This document shows positions 1 through 8,103 of a DNA stretch of 40,181 nt, piece after piece. Numbering within the stretch: the first letter of the stretch is position 1; the number at the start of each line of letters is the position of its first letter. The notes beneath the pieces were generated by a model. The model was given only the letters and a program-made list of their open reading frames with translations, made no database searches and was not told the origin of the DNA. The stretch covers positions 1-40,181 of the forward strand of contig JANMDR010000228.1 in NCBI GenBank assembly GCA_031376425.1, given 5' to 3'. A program made the position numbers and the translations under genes. Origin of the DNA: JANMDR01 sp031376425 (GTDB taxonomy: Bacteria > Pseudomonadota > Gammaproteobacteria > Burkholderiales > Usitatibacteraceae).

Positions 1-738
1 ATGGCTTAAGTAGGCGGCGGGTATGAAGCGCATGCCGTTAGCACCCTGTACTAAAGGCTCGATGATGAGGGCGGCAATTTCCTCATGATGTGTTTGCAGA
101 AGTGCATCCAAACGGGCATTAGCGGCGGCTACGCACTCACCACAGCAACCGTTGTTCTGTTCCGCCCCATGCGGTGCATCAATAAAACTTGGCCCATTGA
201 CGATAAAATTCTTGTTTACTAAATTGCTATATGCGTCTTTAAAAATGGCGACGTCTGTTACTGCCAATGCGCCGATAGTTTCGCCGTGATACGCGCCATC
301 AAGCATGATAAATTTTTGCTTTTTAATAGCGCCGTTGTTGCGATGCGCGTGAAAGCTCATCTTGAGCGCGATTTCAGTTGCCGATGCGCCGTCGCTCGCA
401 AAAAATGCATGGCCTAATCCGGTTAATGCGCTTAGGCGCTCGGCCAGATCAATGGCGGGTTGATGGGTGAATCCTGCCAACATCGCATGTTCGAGGGTAT
501 TTAGCTGGCTTATTAAGGCGCTATTAATGCGTGGATTGGCATGGCCAAATAAATTTGTCCACCAAGAGCTTATACCGTCGAGTAATCGCTTGCCTTCATA
601 GTCAAACAGCCACACCCCTTCGCCACGAGCGATGGGAATGAGTGGGAAGCGCTCAAGATGCTTCATTTGCGTGCATGGATGCCAAATGGCAGCAGCGGAG
701 CGTGCGGCAGCTTCGGCGTTGGTTCTTATCGGTTTCAT
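1..738 (-). CDS. bioA: Adenosylmethionine-8-amino-7-oxononanoate aminotransferase, N-terminal part (truncated by window edge)
   Basis: PLP-dependent class III aminotransferase of biotin synthesis: it transfers the amino group of S-adenosylmethionine to KAPA to give DAPA in the cytoplasm. The open frame runs from an ATG at 738 off the left edge, giving 246 codons of an expected 420-450. The N-terminus reads IWHPCTQMKHLE, the BioA signature that lines the SAM/KAPA site. It is followed by LLDGISSWWTNLFGH, by FFASDGASATEIALKM (the glycine/serine phosphate-binding region) and by LDGAYHGETIGALAVTD, all typical of the family. A cysteine-bearing NNGCCGEC insert around residue 206 is less common. The PLP lysine lies beyond the window. 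The gene is divergent from the BLUF gene across about 110 bp. Identification is confident from motifs read directly; completeness cannot be judged. Confidence 0.95.
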   Translation of the reverse strand, partial: MKPIRTNAEAAARSAAAIWHPCTQMKHLERFPLIPIARGEGVWLFDYEGKRLLDGISSWWTNLFGHANPRINSALISQLNTLEHAMLAGFTHQPAIDLAERLSALTGLGHAFFASDGASATEIALKMSFHAHRNNGAIKKQKFIMLDGAYHGETIGALAVTDVAIFKDAYSNLVNKNFIVNGPSFIDAPHGAEQNNGCCGECVAAANARLDALLQTHHEEIAALIIEPLVQGANGMRFIPAAYLSH

Positions 739-781
739 GGTGTAGGGTTGCGCGATACTAAATATGTGCTAAATTTGCGGT

Positions 782-806
782 TGTAATGTGTTCGCATACT
801 ATTACA
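782..806. promoter_or_regulatory. Inverted repeat in the bioA/BLUF divergent region
   Basis: TGTAAT (782-787) and ATTACA (801-806) form a perfect 6-bp inverted repeat separated by 13 bp, midway between two divergent start codons. The position suits an operator that could affect both genes. The left arm (TTGTAAT) resembles the start of a BirA half-site (TTGTAAACC), but the match does not continue, so the regulator is unassigned. Confidence 0.3.
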
Positions 807-849
807 TTCCTTACCGAGCTGGCTAAAACTAATTGATCGAAAAATAAAA

Positions 850-1335
850 ATGTCTCGTGCCGGCGTTACCACCCCCCCTCTTTATTGCGTGTTGTATCGT
901 AGTGTAGCGCAGTCCCAATTTAAAGCTTCCCGAGACTTGTCTAGCCTCACTGAGTCCGCGCAAAATTTTAATTCCCAACACGGAATAACGGGAATGCTGT
1001 TGTTTAATGGCGGTTTTTTTCTGCAATATTTAGAGGGTGTTGAGCGCGATGTAATGGCGCTGATGAATAAAATTATTGCCGATTTGCGCCATACTCAACT
1101 TGTGGTACTCGCCAAACACCCGATTGCAAAGCGGCACTACGGTGCTTGGAGCATGGAATCATTTGATTTACGCGAGATGGAGAATGTGGCTCAAGCAAGA
1201 ATTGACAATCTCATGTGTGCGCACAGCGAGTTGGCTGATAGAGAGGCCGAGCTTGTGACAGACGGTAGGCACGCAGCACCCGAAGTTGCGTTAGAATTAT
1301 TGGCAAAGTATATGACACCCCCCGGATTTCAGTAA
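850..1335 (+). CDS. Single-domain BLUF blue-light photoreceptor
   Basis: BLUF (blue light using FAD) domain protein of 161 residues. The flavin-site residues known from AppA are all present at a constant offset of four: Tyr16 (LYRSVA), Asn41 (AQNFNSQHGITG), Gln59 (FFLQYLEG), Trp100 and Met102 (GAWSM). The RH dipeptide at 80-81 (IADLRH) is also conserved. The domain covers about residues 11-105. The remaining 55 residues are a charged, helical-looking tail with no recognisable output domain, so this is a short BLUF protein that probably acts by protein-protein contact. It is divergent from bioA. The partner is unknown; the neighbouring signalling locus starts 180 bp downstream but shares no clear operon with it. 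Family assignment is firm; function beyond light sensing is not visible. Confidence 0.93.
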   Translation: MSRAGVTTPPLYCVLYRSVAQSQFKASRDLSSLTESAQNFNSQHGITGMLLFNGGFFLQYLEGVERDVMALMNKIIADLRHTQLVVLAKHPIAKRHYGAWSMESFDLREMENVAQARIDNLMCAHSELADREAELVTDGRHAAPEVALELLAKYMTPPGFQ

Positions 1336-1515
1336 TCAGCAAATTCCGTACTGGATCAAGATCGCTAACACGGTATTAGATGTTGTAGCTGGAAATAGAT
1401 ACTCGAACTATTGTGTTCTGCGCTACGGAGTGACAATTCTTTACATGCGCTAGTGGTTTCCCTAGTATGATGATTTACTTACTAAAAAGTACGAAAATCT
1501 GCATTTATACACTCA

Positions 1516-2484
1516 GTGACCACGCCACCAAATAATCCAATTCGCGGCATTACTGGCAGCACCGTAAATGGTGTCTTGCTTGGGCCCGATGTCGTGCTCA
1601 AAAAGTCCACAAAAGGGCGTGACGAAATTGTTACGCGAGCGCACAAGCTAGCGCTAAATTTGCGCCGTATTTTAATCTTGGTGGATGGTGATCAAACTAT
1701 CGCCGCCATCAAAGAGTTAACCACTGGCTTAACCGATGTGGAAGAAAATTTAAGTCTGCTCATTGACCTTGGTTTTTTAGAAGTGAGTGGCTTGCGGGTG
1801 GACGAGACGCAGACTTTGCAAGTCATCATGGCACCAACACCGCAACCTAGTTCGCAAGCCGCAGCACCGGTAGTGCCAAAAATGGCTACGCCAGCAGCAA
1901 CTGCGGTAAAAAATACCTCCGCTAAACCACCACTCGTCCCCGCAATGCCCGTAGCGCCGCAGGCAAAGGCGAAAAAAGGTGATGCTGGTGGTGCGGCAAA
2001 AGCAACGCCCCCGCAAAATGACAACGGCCCCGTATCAGGTTTTCAAGAAAAGTTAATCACGGCGCTTGGCGAAGATGTTGTTGGTCCTGTTTCAGTGCAG
2101 GCATTTGTGGCAAAAAGTTCGGAACTTATCCGCGTTGCAAATGAAAATGCGATTAAAAATGCGGTGGCGCAGGTTGTTGCTGCCGATAACTCGTTAACCA
2201 TCCCGCCAAGTGCACATTACAAAAAATTGACAGATAGTGGTTTAGCACCAATATCTCAAAGCCGTATGGCTCCTGAGCGATTGAATGCAGCAAAGGCTGC
2301 ATTAATTGTAGAGGCGCGCCGGTTGTTGGGCGCTGATGCGGAGCGGCTCGTACCAAGAATTCAGGAAGTAGAATCAGTAAACGACGTGATGGACTGGGTT
2401 TTGAAATTTAGAGAATATTTTTTGCTTTCAGGTAAAGACGAGGCAGATCTTTTTGTTTCTCGCTTTCAAGATATGTTGCGGTAA
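1516..2484 (+). CDS. Protein of unknown function with N-terminal winged-helix-like module, upstream of a CheA-like kinase
   Basis: 322 residues from a GTG start; no convincing Shine-Dalgarno precedes it and the next in-frame Met is near residue 104. Three parts can be seen. Residues about 15-100 form an alpha-rich module (TRAHKLALNLRRILILVDG, then IDLGFLEVSG) resembling small winged-helix modules seen in betaproteobacterial signalling proteins. Residues about 105-175 are a Pro/Ala/Lys-rich flexible linker. Residues about 175-322 are a second, mostly helical domain with no recognised motif, ending ESVNDVMDWVLKFREYFLLSGKDEADLFVSRFQDMLR-like sequence. There is no signal peptide or membrane segment, so it is probably cytoplasmic. 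It lies 213 bp upstream of the kinase in the same orientation and may be an accessory or output protein of that system. The function is not known. Confidence 0.7.
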   Translation: MTTPPNNPIRGITGSTVNGVLLGPDVVLKKSTKGRDEIVTRAHKLALNLRRILILVDGDQTIAAIKELTTGLTDVEENLSLLIDLGFLEVSGLRVDETQTLQVIMAPTPQPSSQAAAPVVPKMATPAATAVKNTSAKPPLVPAMPVAPQAKAKKGDAGGAAKATPPQNDNGPVSGFQEKLITALGEDVVGPVSVQAFVAKSSELIRVANENAIKNAVAQVVAADNSLTIPPSAHYKKLTDSGLAPISQSRMAPERLNAAKAALIVEARRLLGADAERLVPRIQEVESVNDVMDWVLKFREYFLLSGKDEADLFVSRFQDMLR

Positions 2485-2697
2485 TTTGCAACGCATTGGT
2501 AACAAATTTTGACTCGGTTTTGAAAGTTACAGCGAAATAATTTACACTTTGCAGTAACGGGGCAACTCTCGCAGGCACAAGCTGGAGATTCCACAAATTT
2601 TAGAGCGTTTTTTAAGCGCCATGATCTGCAGGGCAAGGTACTATTTTTGTTGAATAGCAGCGTGCCTTGCAACGCAAAACAACTAGGGTGATATTTT

Positions 2698-4803
2698 ATG
2701 GCGGCTTTTTCAGCAGCAAGAAAACCAGAATCTTCGTTAGCTAATTACAAAGCGATTTTAATCGCTGTTATTATATTTTTAGTTGTCGATATTGGCCTTT
2801 TAGCCGTTAACTTTATCGCCAGCTTGCAAATCGCTGCCAATGCTTCAGAAATTAATTTAGCGGGTCGGCAACGGATGTTATCGCAGCGCATTTCTAAAAC
2901 AGTGCATGCCATTGAAGCGACTATGGCACAAACCAAGCCAGTTATTGAAACCGATTTGATCGAGCTGGGCGCAGCAACTCGGCTATTTGACAGCACGCTC
3001 AACGCGTTTGAAAAAGGAGGTACCGTTGCTGGTGCCGATAATGCCAATACCACTTTGGCCGCACAAACCTCACCGAAAGCCATTGCTGCTATCAAAGCGG
3101 GTGCTGCTATTTGGGCAAGTTGGAAACCGTTAATTGATTCCGTGCTCGCAGCAGCGCCAAAGGAGTCGCCCGAAACGATAGCGTTGCTTGCCACAAAAGT
3201 GCGTAGCACGGCGGTGCCTTTGCTTGGCACTATGAACGACCTAACCATCGCCATGGAAGAGGATTCATCAGCCCTTGCCAGCAAGCTAAAGATTGCGGAA
3301 ATTATCGGTATAGTGTTGGCGCTCTTATTATTTGCAATAGTGGTGATGCTCATTGTGCGCAAAGTACGCACCACGGATGCGGCCTTGATTGAGGCCGGCC
3401 AAGAAACAGAAGATATTTTAAACACAGTAGGCGAGGGTTTATTCTTGGTGAAGGCAGATTTCACTATAGGCCAACAGCAATCGAAAAAAGTGGAAGCGAT
3501 TTTGAGTCGCCCAGCAACACCGGGGACGGATTTTTTAGCAACCATGGCCTCAATGGTGAATCCAGCAACTAACGAAGCCGCAAAAGACTATTTGGAATTG
3601 TTGTTTGCCGGGCGCGTTAAAGAATCATTGATGAATGATTTAAATCCGCTCACTGAGTTTGAAGTCAATACGCCTGCTGAGGGTAAGCGCCATTTGTCGA
3701 TGAACTTTAACCGCGTGATGCGTGATGGACAATTTCAACACGTGCTCGTGACGGTACAAGATGTGACCGAGAGAGTGCGCTTAGGCGATGAAATTAAAGA
3801 AGCCAAGGAGCGTGCGAAAAATGAGATGGCCGTGCTGCTGCAATTATTGAAAGTACCGCCGCACACCCTATCTAACTATTTACGCAATGCGGATGAATCC
3901 TTAAACCGTCTAAACGATGTTTTACGGGCTACTGGCGCATCGCCAGAAACTTACCGGGAAACAATTAATGATGCCTACCGTCGCATTCATACCCTTAAGG
4001 GTGAGGCGGCGTCATTGGGTATTTCTACGTTTGAGCAAGCCTGCCACGAATTTGAAACGGAGATTGGTCAAGCTAGATCGCGCCAAAATATTGGTGGCGA
4101 AGATCTAATCGGTCTTTCAGTGGCACTTACGGAGTGCTTCACTCGACTCCGTAGCTTGCAAGCGATTGGCGGTAAATTAACCGAATATGGAAAGGGTCAA
4201 AGCTCACTTGCAATAGCCGGTGCAAGACCAGGATTTGTGACACCGGCATCAGAAGAATTTGCCGAGCAAATGCGTGGCTTGGCTAACCGTATCGCCAGCG
4301 ATTTGCGTAAAACTGTGCTGGTCAGCACCGATATTGCCGATATCAATCGCCTGTCCGAAAATCACCAGCGCGAACTAAAAGATGTACTAGTTCAACTATT
4401 GCGCAATGCAGTGGTACACGGTATTGAACTACCCTCCGTGCGCCAAGAGCGTTCAAAACCCGCCGCTGGTACCATCGTTGTTACCGTAAAAGCCACAGAA
4501 GCAGGCAAGTATGAAGCGACGGTACGTGACGACGGTGATGGTATCAAACCCGAAAATATTCGTAGTGCGTTGGTGCGTAATAACGTCATGGATGCGGATG
4601 CCGCAGCCTTATTAGCGCCGCGTGATTTGGTTGCAAAAATATTTGAACCTGGATTCTCAACCGCTTCAGAAGTCACTAAAGATGCGGGTCGTGGGGTGGG
4701 CTTGGATGTAGTAAAAGCAAAAATTGAAGGCCTCGGTGGTCGCTTAGGGTTGTCTTCTGCCCCCGATCAATTCACCCAATTTACGGTAAGAGTCTCGGTA
4801 TGA
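2698..4803 (+). CDS. Membrane CheA-like histidine kinase with PilJ-type sensor, Hpt and HATPase domains
   Basis: 701 residues. TM1 is about 18-42. A periplasmic PilJ/NIT-like sensor begins with the family signature NLAGRQRMLSQRIS (53-66). TM2 is about 200-221, followed by a PAS-like region (about 235-358) and an Hpt domain with phospho-acceptor His431 (RRIHTLKGEAASLG). A CheA-type ATPase follows: N-box around Asn570 (LLRNAVVHGIE), G1 DDGDG (611-615), IFEPGFST (648-655) and G2 GRGVGLD (664-670). There is no CheW-like P5 domain and no recognisable DHp dimerisation helix pair. Receptor and kinase are thus fused in one chain, unlike classical CheA, which docks to separate receptors through CheW. 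The stop overlaps the next start (ATGA, 4800-4803), so the adjacent CheY-like receiver is the obvious phosphoryl acceptor. The ligand is unknown. Domain reading is confident; the pathway is inferred from context. Confidence 0.9.
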   Translation: MAAFSAARKPESSLANYKAILIAVIIFLVVDIGLLAVNFIASLQIAANASEINLAGRQRMLSQRISKTVHAIEATMAQTKPVIETDLIELGAATRLFDSTLNAFEKGGTVAGADNANTTLAAQTSPKAIAAIKAGAAIWASWKPLIDSVLAAAPKESPETIALLATKVRSTAVPLLGTMNDLTIAMEEDSSALASKLKIAEIIGIVLALLLFAIVVMLIVRKVRTTDAALIEAGQETEDILNTVGEGLFLVKADFTIGQQQSKKVEAILSRPATPGTDFLATMASMVNPATNEAAKDYLELLFAGRVKESLMNDLNPLTEFEVNTPAEGKRHLSMNFNRVMRDGQFQHVLVTVQDVTERVRLGDEIKEAKERAKNEMAVLLQLLKVPPHTLSNYLRNADESLNRLNDVLRATGASPETYRETINDAYRRIHTLKGEAASLGISTFEQACHEFETEIGQARSRQNIGGEDLIGLSVALTECFTRLRSLQAIGGKLTEYGKGQSSLAIAGARPGFVTPASEEFAEQMRGLANRIASDLRKTVLVSTDIADINRLSENHQRELKDVLVQLLRNAVVHGIELPSVRQERSKPAAGTIVVTVKATEAGKYEATVRDDGDGIKPENIRSALVRNNVMDADAAALLAPRDLVAKIFEPGFSTASEVTKDAGRGVGLDVVKAKIEGLGGRLGLSSAPDQFTQFTVRVSV

Positions 4804-5183
4804 GCATAAGACATAAATTATTGGTAGTCGATGATTCCAACTTAATTCGCTTACGTATCACCAGAGTGTTGATGGATAGTCGAGATTCAAGCTGGAATAT
4901 TGTCGGCCTGGCACCGAATGGCGTCGAGGCCGTAAAGTTCTGCAAAAATTTGCAGCCAACTGTTGCTACCTTAGATATCACCATGCCGGAGATGGATGGC
5001 GTTACCTGTGTGACCGAGCTGCTGAAGGTGGATCCAAAGCTGCGCATTCTTATTGTTAGCGCCCTCTCGGATAAAGCCACTGCCTTGCAGGCGCTGAAAC
5101 GCGGTGCGCACGGATTTTTGTATAAACCATTTACCGATTTAGAGCTTTTGACCGCGCTGCGTGAAGTAGTAGAAGAAGAATAA
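4800..5183 (+). CDS. CheY-like single-domain response regulator
   Basis: 127-residue receiver domain with no output domain. The catalytic set is complete: acidic pair Asp11/Asp12 (VVDDSN), phospho-acceptor Asp59 (ATLDITMPEMDG), Ser87 in the Thr/Ser position (LIVSALS), and Lys109 in the KPF motif. Its start overlaps the kinase stop by four bases (ATGA), so the two are translationally coupled and the kinase Hpt domain is the likely phosphodonor. A CheX-type phosphatase follows 140 bp downstream and is the natural candidate to remove the phosphate. It may act on motility, type IV pili or another output; nothing in the window shows which. Confidence 0.95.
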   Translation: MSIRHKLLVVDDSNLIRLRITRVLMDSRDSSWNIVGLAPNGVEAVKFCKNLQPTVATLDITMPEMDGVTCVTELLKVDPKLRILIVSALSDKATALQALKRGAHGFLYKPFTDLELLTALREVVEEE

Positions 5184-5236
5184 TATCCGGCAATCGGGTA
5201 GGATGGCTCAAAGCTGGGTATAGTTATGCAGAAGTT

Positions 5237-5278
5237 ATGCAAAAAAGTGCGGTAATAGTTGGTTCCGCCACTTTGCAT
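5237..5278 (+). repeat. Imperfect inverted repeat between cheY-like and cheX-like genes
   Basis: ATGCAAA (5237 onward) with GTGCGG pairs imperfectly with CCGCCACTTTGCAT (5265-5278). The direct repeat TTATGCA lies on the left side. No T-run follows on the plus strand, so it is not a standard terminator. It may be a partial attenuator or an mRNA-processing hairpin separating the two genes. Confidence 0.35.
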
Positions 5279-5323
5279 ATTACTTACAAAATAAGTTGTT
5301 TACGATAGGTAGCTAGGGCGCGA

Positions 5324-5791
5324 ATGAACGATCTTTCAGAGCAAGATATTAAAGTGTTTGTAGAAGCGATATTGCGGTTTTTTCGGCAATTATCTGATGA
5401 AGGCGCTGTGGTGCGCTCGGCCTATTTAGCCGACGAGCAAACACCGCCACCTATTTATGATTACACGGGGATTATTGCCGTGCATGGCGGCTTTAAAGGC
5501 CATATTTACTTTTCCGCATCGCGGACGATGCTCGCGCTGCTGATTTTGTCTATGGGCGAAAATTTACAAGAAGCTCATTTTCTCGATATGGTCGGCGAAG
5601 TAGCCAATACCTTCTCCGGCAATGCGCGGCAACATTTTGGCTCGGATCTTGATATCGCACCGCCAATTAATATTCGCGGTCGTCCAGAAGTTATTTCATC
5701 GAATACCCGTGCCCGCCCCTATGTGGTTCCATTCCGCTGGAAAGCGCAAGACGCGGTGCTAGTGGTGGATATCGAACGGGTTTCGACCTAA
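5324..5791 (+). CDS. CheX-type chemotaxis phosphatase
   Basis: 155 residues of the CheC/CheX/FliY phosphatase fold. The signature Glu-x-x-Asn appears in DMVGEVANTFSGNA; in CheX these Glu and Asn side chains position the water that hydrolyses phospho-CheY. The preceding FKGHIYFSASRTMLALLIL segment matches the family's G-x-hydrophobic strand and helix. Only one E-x2-N motif is present, as in CheX (CheC has two). It stands 140 bp after the receiver in the same orientation and is closed by a strong hairpin terminator, which supports a kinase, receiver, phosphatase locus. The protein is cytoplasmic, without signal or membrane segments. Assignment is by motif and context. Confidence 0.88.
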   Translation: MNDLSEQDIKVFVEAILRFFRQLSDEGAVVRSAYLADEQTPPPIYDYTGIIAVHGGFKGHIYFSASRTMLALLILSMGENLQEAHFLDMVGEVANTFSGNARQHFGSDLDIAPPINIRGRPEVISSNTRARPYVVPFRWKAQDAVLVVDIERVST

Positions 5792-5810
5792 CTTTTACGG
5801 CAATACTGGC

Positions 5811-5860
5811 AAAAAAATGCCTTGTAGATGTGCTATTTCAGCGCATCTACAAGGCATTTT
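5811..5860. terminator. Bidirectional rho-independent terminator
   Basis: A 20-bp stem with a single G-U pair is formed by arms 5814-5833 and 5841-5860, loop TATTTCA. The arms begin with an A-run and end with a T-run, so it can terminate the cheX transcript (plus) and the convergent murA-like transcript (minus). It fills the gap between these two stops. Confidence 0.92.
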
Positions 5861-5883
5861 CTGCAAATGGCGTACGAATGAAG

Positions 5884-7200
5884 CTAGATTTTAGTAATCG
5901 CCAAACTTAAATTTTTAGTACGGCTAATCAAATCACCATAGCCCCGCTCAATCCGTGAGATGGATGAAATTGTGGTTTCACCCTCGGCAAGCGCTGCCGC
6001 CATCACATAGGCCAAACCCGCCCGTAAATCCGGCACGTCTAAACTGAGACCTTCGGAGCGTAAGGTACTTGGCCCTTGGATAATCGCGCTATGTGGAAAA
6101 TCATGGCCTCTAAATCGGCAGGCGACGCTGCCTAAACAATGTGTTTCAATTTGCGTGCGTGCGCCTAAAGCTGATAGTGCATCCAAGTAATCAAAACGTC
6201 GCTCGTACACGGTTTCATGAATGATAGACGTCCCCCTAGCTTGCGTTAACATCACCGCAAATGGTTGCTGCCAGTCAGTGGCAAAGCCGGGAAATACATC
6301 GGTCTCAATCACAGTGCTTTGCAGTGGCTTGCGGCGGAAAAACTTAATTGATTTGGGGCCTTCAATAGAAACACCGCCACCCACTTTATTAAACGGGCCG
6401 AAAAAATTTATCAAAGTTGCTGGATCAATGCCATCAACCGTAATCTCGCCATCGGTTGCCGCCGCCAATGCCGCCCAAGAAGCGGCTTCAATACGATCAC
6501 CCAGCACTTCAAAATTAGTACCGTAAAGCTCATCAACACCTTCAATGATGAGTTCGCGATTTGGTAGCAACTGTACGCAGGCGCCCATGCTGTTGAGCAT
6601 GGTAATAAGCGCAATAATTTCGGGTTCTGTTGCCACGTTTTCGATAATGCTCGTGCCCTTCGCTAATACACCTAAAAACAAGCAACTTTCAGTCGCGCCG
6701 ACACTTGGATACGGCAATTTGTAATGGCAGGCTTTAAGCGCGCCTTTGCGCATGGCGTGATACCCATCGCGCTGCACATCAATTGCTGCACCAAACATTT
6801 GTGCTGCTGTTAAATGAAAGTCGACTGGACGTGCGCCGATATTACAGCCAGAAACGGCCGGAACATGGGCTTCCCCAAGGCGCTGCAATAACACGCTTAA
6901 TAATAAAATCGGGATGCGGTTGGAGCCACTATCGGGCACCGGTACTTTGGATGAGTACAGGTTTGTTGCATCGATTTCTAGGCCGTCGTCATGCCACGTT
7001 AATTTGGCGCCCGATGCTTCCAACATCTCACAGGTAATTTCTACGTCACCGATGCGCGGTGTATTGAGCAGCTTAGTGGTACCTTTCGCAAGTAGGGCGG
7101 CAACCATGGCCTTTGTCGCAAAATTCTTAGCGCCCAAGCCAGTAATGCGGCCGCTGACAGGTTGGTTTCCCTTGATAAGATACTGAGGCTGAGCGGACAT
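5884..7200 (-). CDS. Divergent MurA-like UDP-N-acetylglucosamine 1-carboxyvinyltransferase
   Basis: EPSP-synthase-fold enolpyruvyl transferase. MurA moves enolpyruvate from PEP to UDP-GlcNAc, the first committed step of peptidoglycan synthesis. An ATG at 7200 (438 residues) is preferred over the upstream TTG at 7224 because it keeps active-site residues 3-4 positions from their E. coli numbers: Lys25-Asn26 (GAKN), Arg95 (SNRIP), the fosfomycin-target Cys119 and Arg124 (GCNIGARPVD), Asp309 (FATDWQQPF) and Arg393 (DLRA). All catalytic residues are kept, yet much else is divergent: GLGAKNFATKAM for the usual SGAKNAALPIL, and SNRIP for MRAS. It stands alone, opposite a D-Ala-D-Ala dipeptidase, rather than in a his/mla cluster, so it may be a second, specialised MurA. 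Whether it is the only copy cannot be seen here. Confidence 0.88.
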   Translation of the reverse strand: MSAQPQYLIKGNQPVSGRITGLGAKNFATKAMVAALLAKGTTKLLNTPRIGDVEITCEMLEASGAKLTWHDDGLEIDATNLYSSKVPVPDSGSNRIPILLLSVLLQRLGEAHVPAVSGCNIGARPVDFHLTAAQMFGAAIDVQRDGYHAMRKGALKACHYKLPYPSVGATESCLFLGVLAKGTSIIENVATEPEIIALITMLNSMGACVQLLPNRELIIEGVDELYGTNFEVLGDRIEAASWAALAAATDGEITVDGIDPATLINFFGPFNKVGGGVSIEGPKSIKFFRRKPLQSTVIETDVFPGFATDWQQPFAVMLTQARGTSIIHETVYERRFDYLDALSALGARTQIETHCLGSVACRFRGHDFPHSAIIQGPSTLRSEGLSLDVPDLRAGLAYVMAAALAEGETTISSISRIERGYGDLISRTKNLSLAITKI

Positions 7201-7416
7201 GGTTGCGGGCTTTCTATTTAGCAATTTAATGCGTGTTTGGAGAATAAACGAATTTGGGTAAGGCCAGACTACTGGATGTACGGCTGGTATTATCCTAGAT
7301 TAGTAAGCTTAAAACTCAATCTAGCGTAATTTTTGCTGTGCATCGGTAATATTGACCCTACAACGCTATTCTGAGCGGCAATGCTGTTCAAAGTTGGCAT
7401 CAATTAAGGCAACAAA

Positions 7417-8028
7417 ATGACGAACACCCTAAAAATTGAAAATCTCCACGACCATCCTGATTTTGTTCATTTAAGTACATTAGCAGGTGTGAAAATTGAT
7501 TTGCGTTACGCCACACCAGATAATTTTGTGGGGCGCGATATGTACGCGCCTTTCGATTGCGCGTGGTTGCATAAACAGGCTGCAAACGCCCTAAAACAGT
7601 CCTTAGCGGCGCTAAAATCAGTGCGGCCTGATTTGGGGTTTGTAGTGCTGGATGCGCTGCGCCCCCATCGGGTACAAGTGCAAATGTGGGATAGCTTGCA
7701 GGGTACCGGCCTTGAAATGTATCTGGCCAATCCTGCGCGTGGCTCTATCCATAGTTATGGCATGGCCGTTGATATTAGCTTAATCGATGAAGCAGGTACT
7801 CAGCTAGATATGGGCACGGGCTTTGATGAATTGACGGAGATGTCGCAACCGCAGTTGGAGCCGCAGTTTTTAGCCGTTGGTAAGCTAAGCCAGGCGCAAC
7901 TAAATAACCGCCATTTACTGCGCGATGTGTTGCAAGGCGCGGGCTTTTTTGGCATCAATAGCGAGTGGTGGCATTTTGACTGCGGCGATAGAAACATCGT
8001 GCGTAGCGAATTCACGCGCGTCGAATAA
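7417..8028 (+). CDS. D-alanyl-D-alanine dipeptidase, VanX/DdpX type (peptidase M15D)
   Basis: Zinc dipeptidase of 203 residues that hydrolyses D-Ala-D-Ala. The M15 zinc ligands and catalytic residues are present: His112 and Asp119 in SIHSYGMAVD, catalytic Glu183 and His186 in EWWHFD, and the substrate arginine Arg82 in DALRPHR. The N-terminal DLRYATPDNFVGRDMY is typical of VanX/DdpX. No signal peptide is seen, so it is probably cytoplasmic, as for VanX. An AAGG sequence about 8-12 bases upstream supports the ATG. It is divergent from the MurA-like gene across about 215 bp. Outside vancomycin operons such enzymes serve D-Ala recycling or starvation survival; no VanHA or Dpp transporter genes are adjacent, so resistance is not implied. 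Confidence 0.93.
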   Translation: MTNTLKIENLHDHPDFVHLSTLAGVKIDLRYATPDNFVGRDMYAPFDCAWLHKQAANALKQSLAALKSVRPDLGFVVLDALRPHRVQVQMWDSLQGTGLEMYLANPARGSIHSYGMAVDISLIDEAGTQLDMGTGFDELTEMSQPQLEPQFLAVGKLSQAQLNNRHLLRDVLQGAGFFGINSEWWHFDCGDRNIVRSEFTRVE

Positions 8029-8043
8029 TTAATATCTTCCAAG

Positions 8044-8087
8044 AAAAAATGCCTCAAGATGCCCTGTTTGCAGGTACCTTGAAGCAT
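8044..8087 (-). terminator. Terminator of the YceI operon
   Basis: ATGCCTCAAG (8049-8058) pairs with CTTGAAGCAT (8078-8087) with one mismatch, with further internal CCTG/CAGG pairing. On the minus strand the stem is followed by six T. It lies just after the yceI stop at 8104 and before the convergent dipeptidase stop. Confidence 0.7.
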
Positions 8088-8103
8088 GTATTGACACTGT
8101 TGC

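Noticed and set aside
782..806. BirA operator for bioA
   Set aside because: Only the first six bases of one half-site match TTGTAAACC; the arms and spacing do not fit convincingly.
2745..3545. Minus-strand open frame of 266 codons
   Set aside because: Lies wholly antisense to the CheA-like gene, whose domains are unambiguous; low-complexity Ser/Ala-rich translation without a ribosome site.
4781..5278. Minus-strand open frame of 165 codons
   Set aside because: Antisense to the CheY receiver with all catalytic residues on the plus strand; no recognisable domain.
7417..8028. Vancomycin-resistance operon
   Set aside because: A VanX-like enzyme alone, without vanH, vanA/B or a regulatory pair, in a Gram-negative context; housekeeping D-Ala-D-Ala hydrolysis is more likely.
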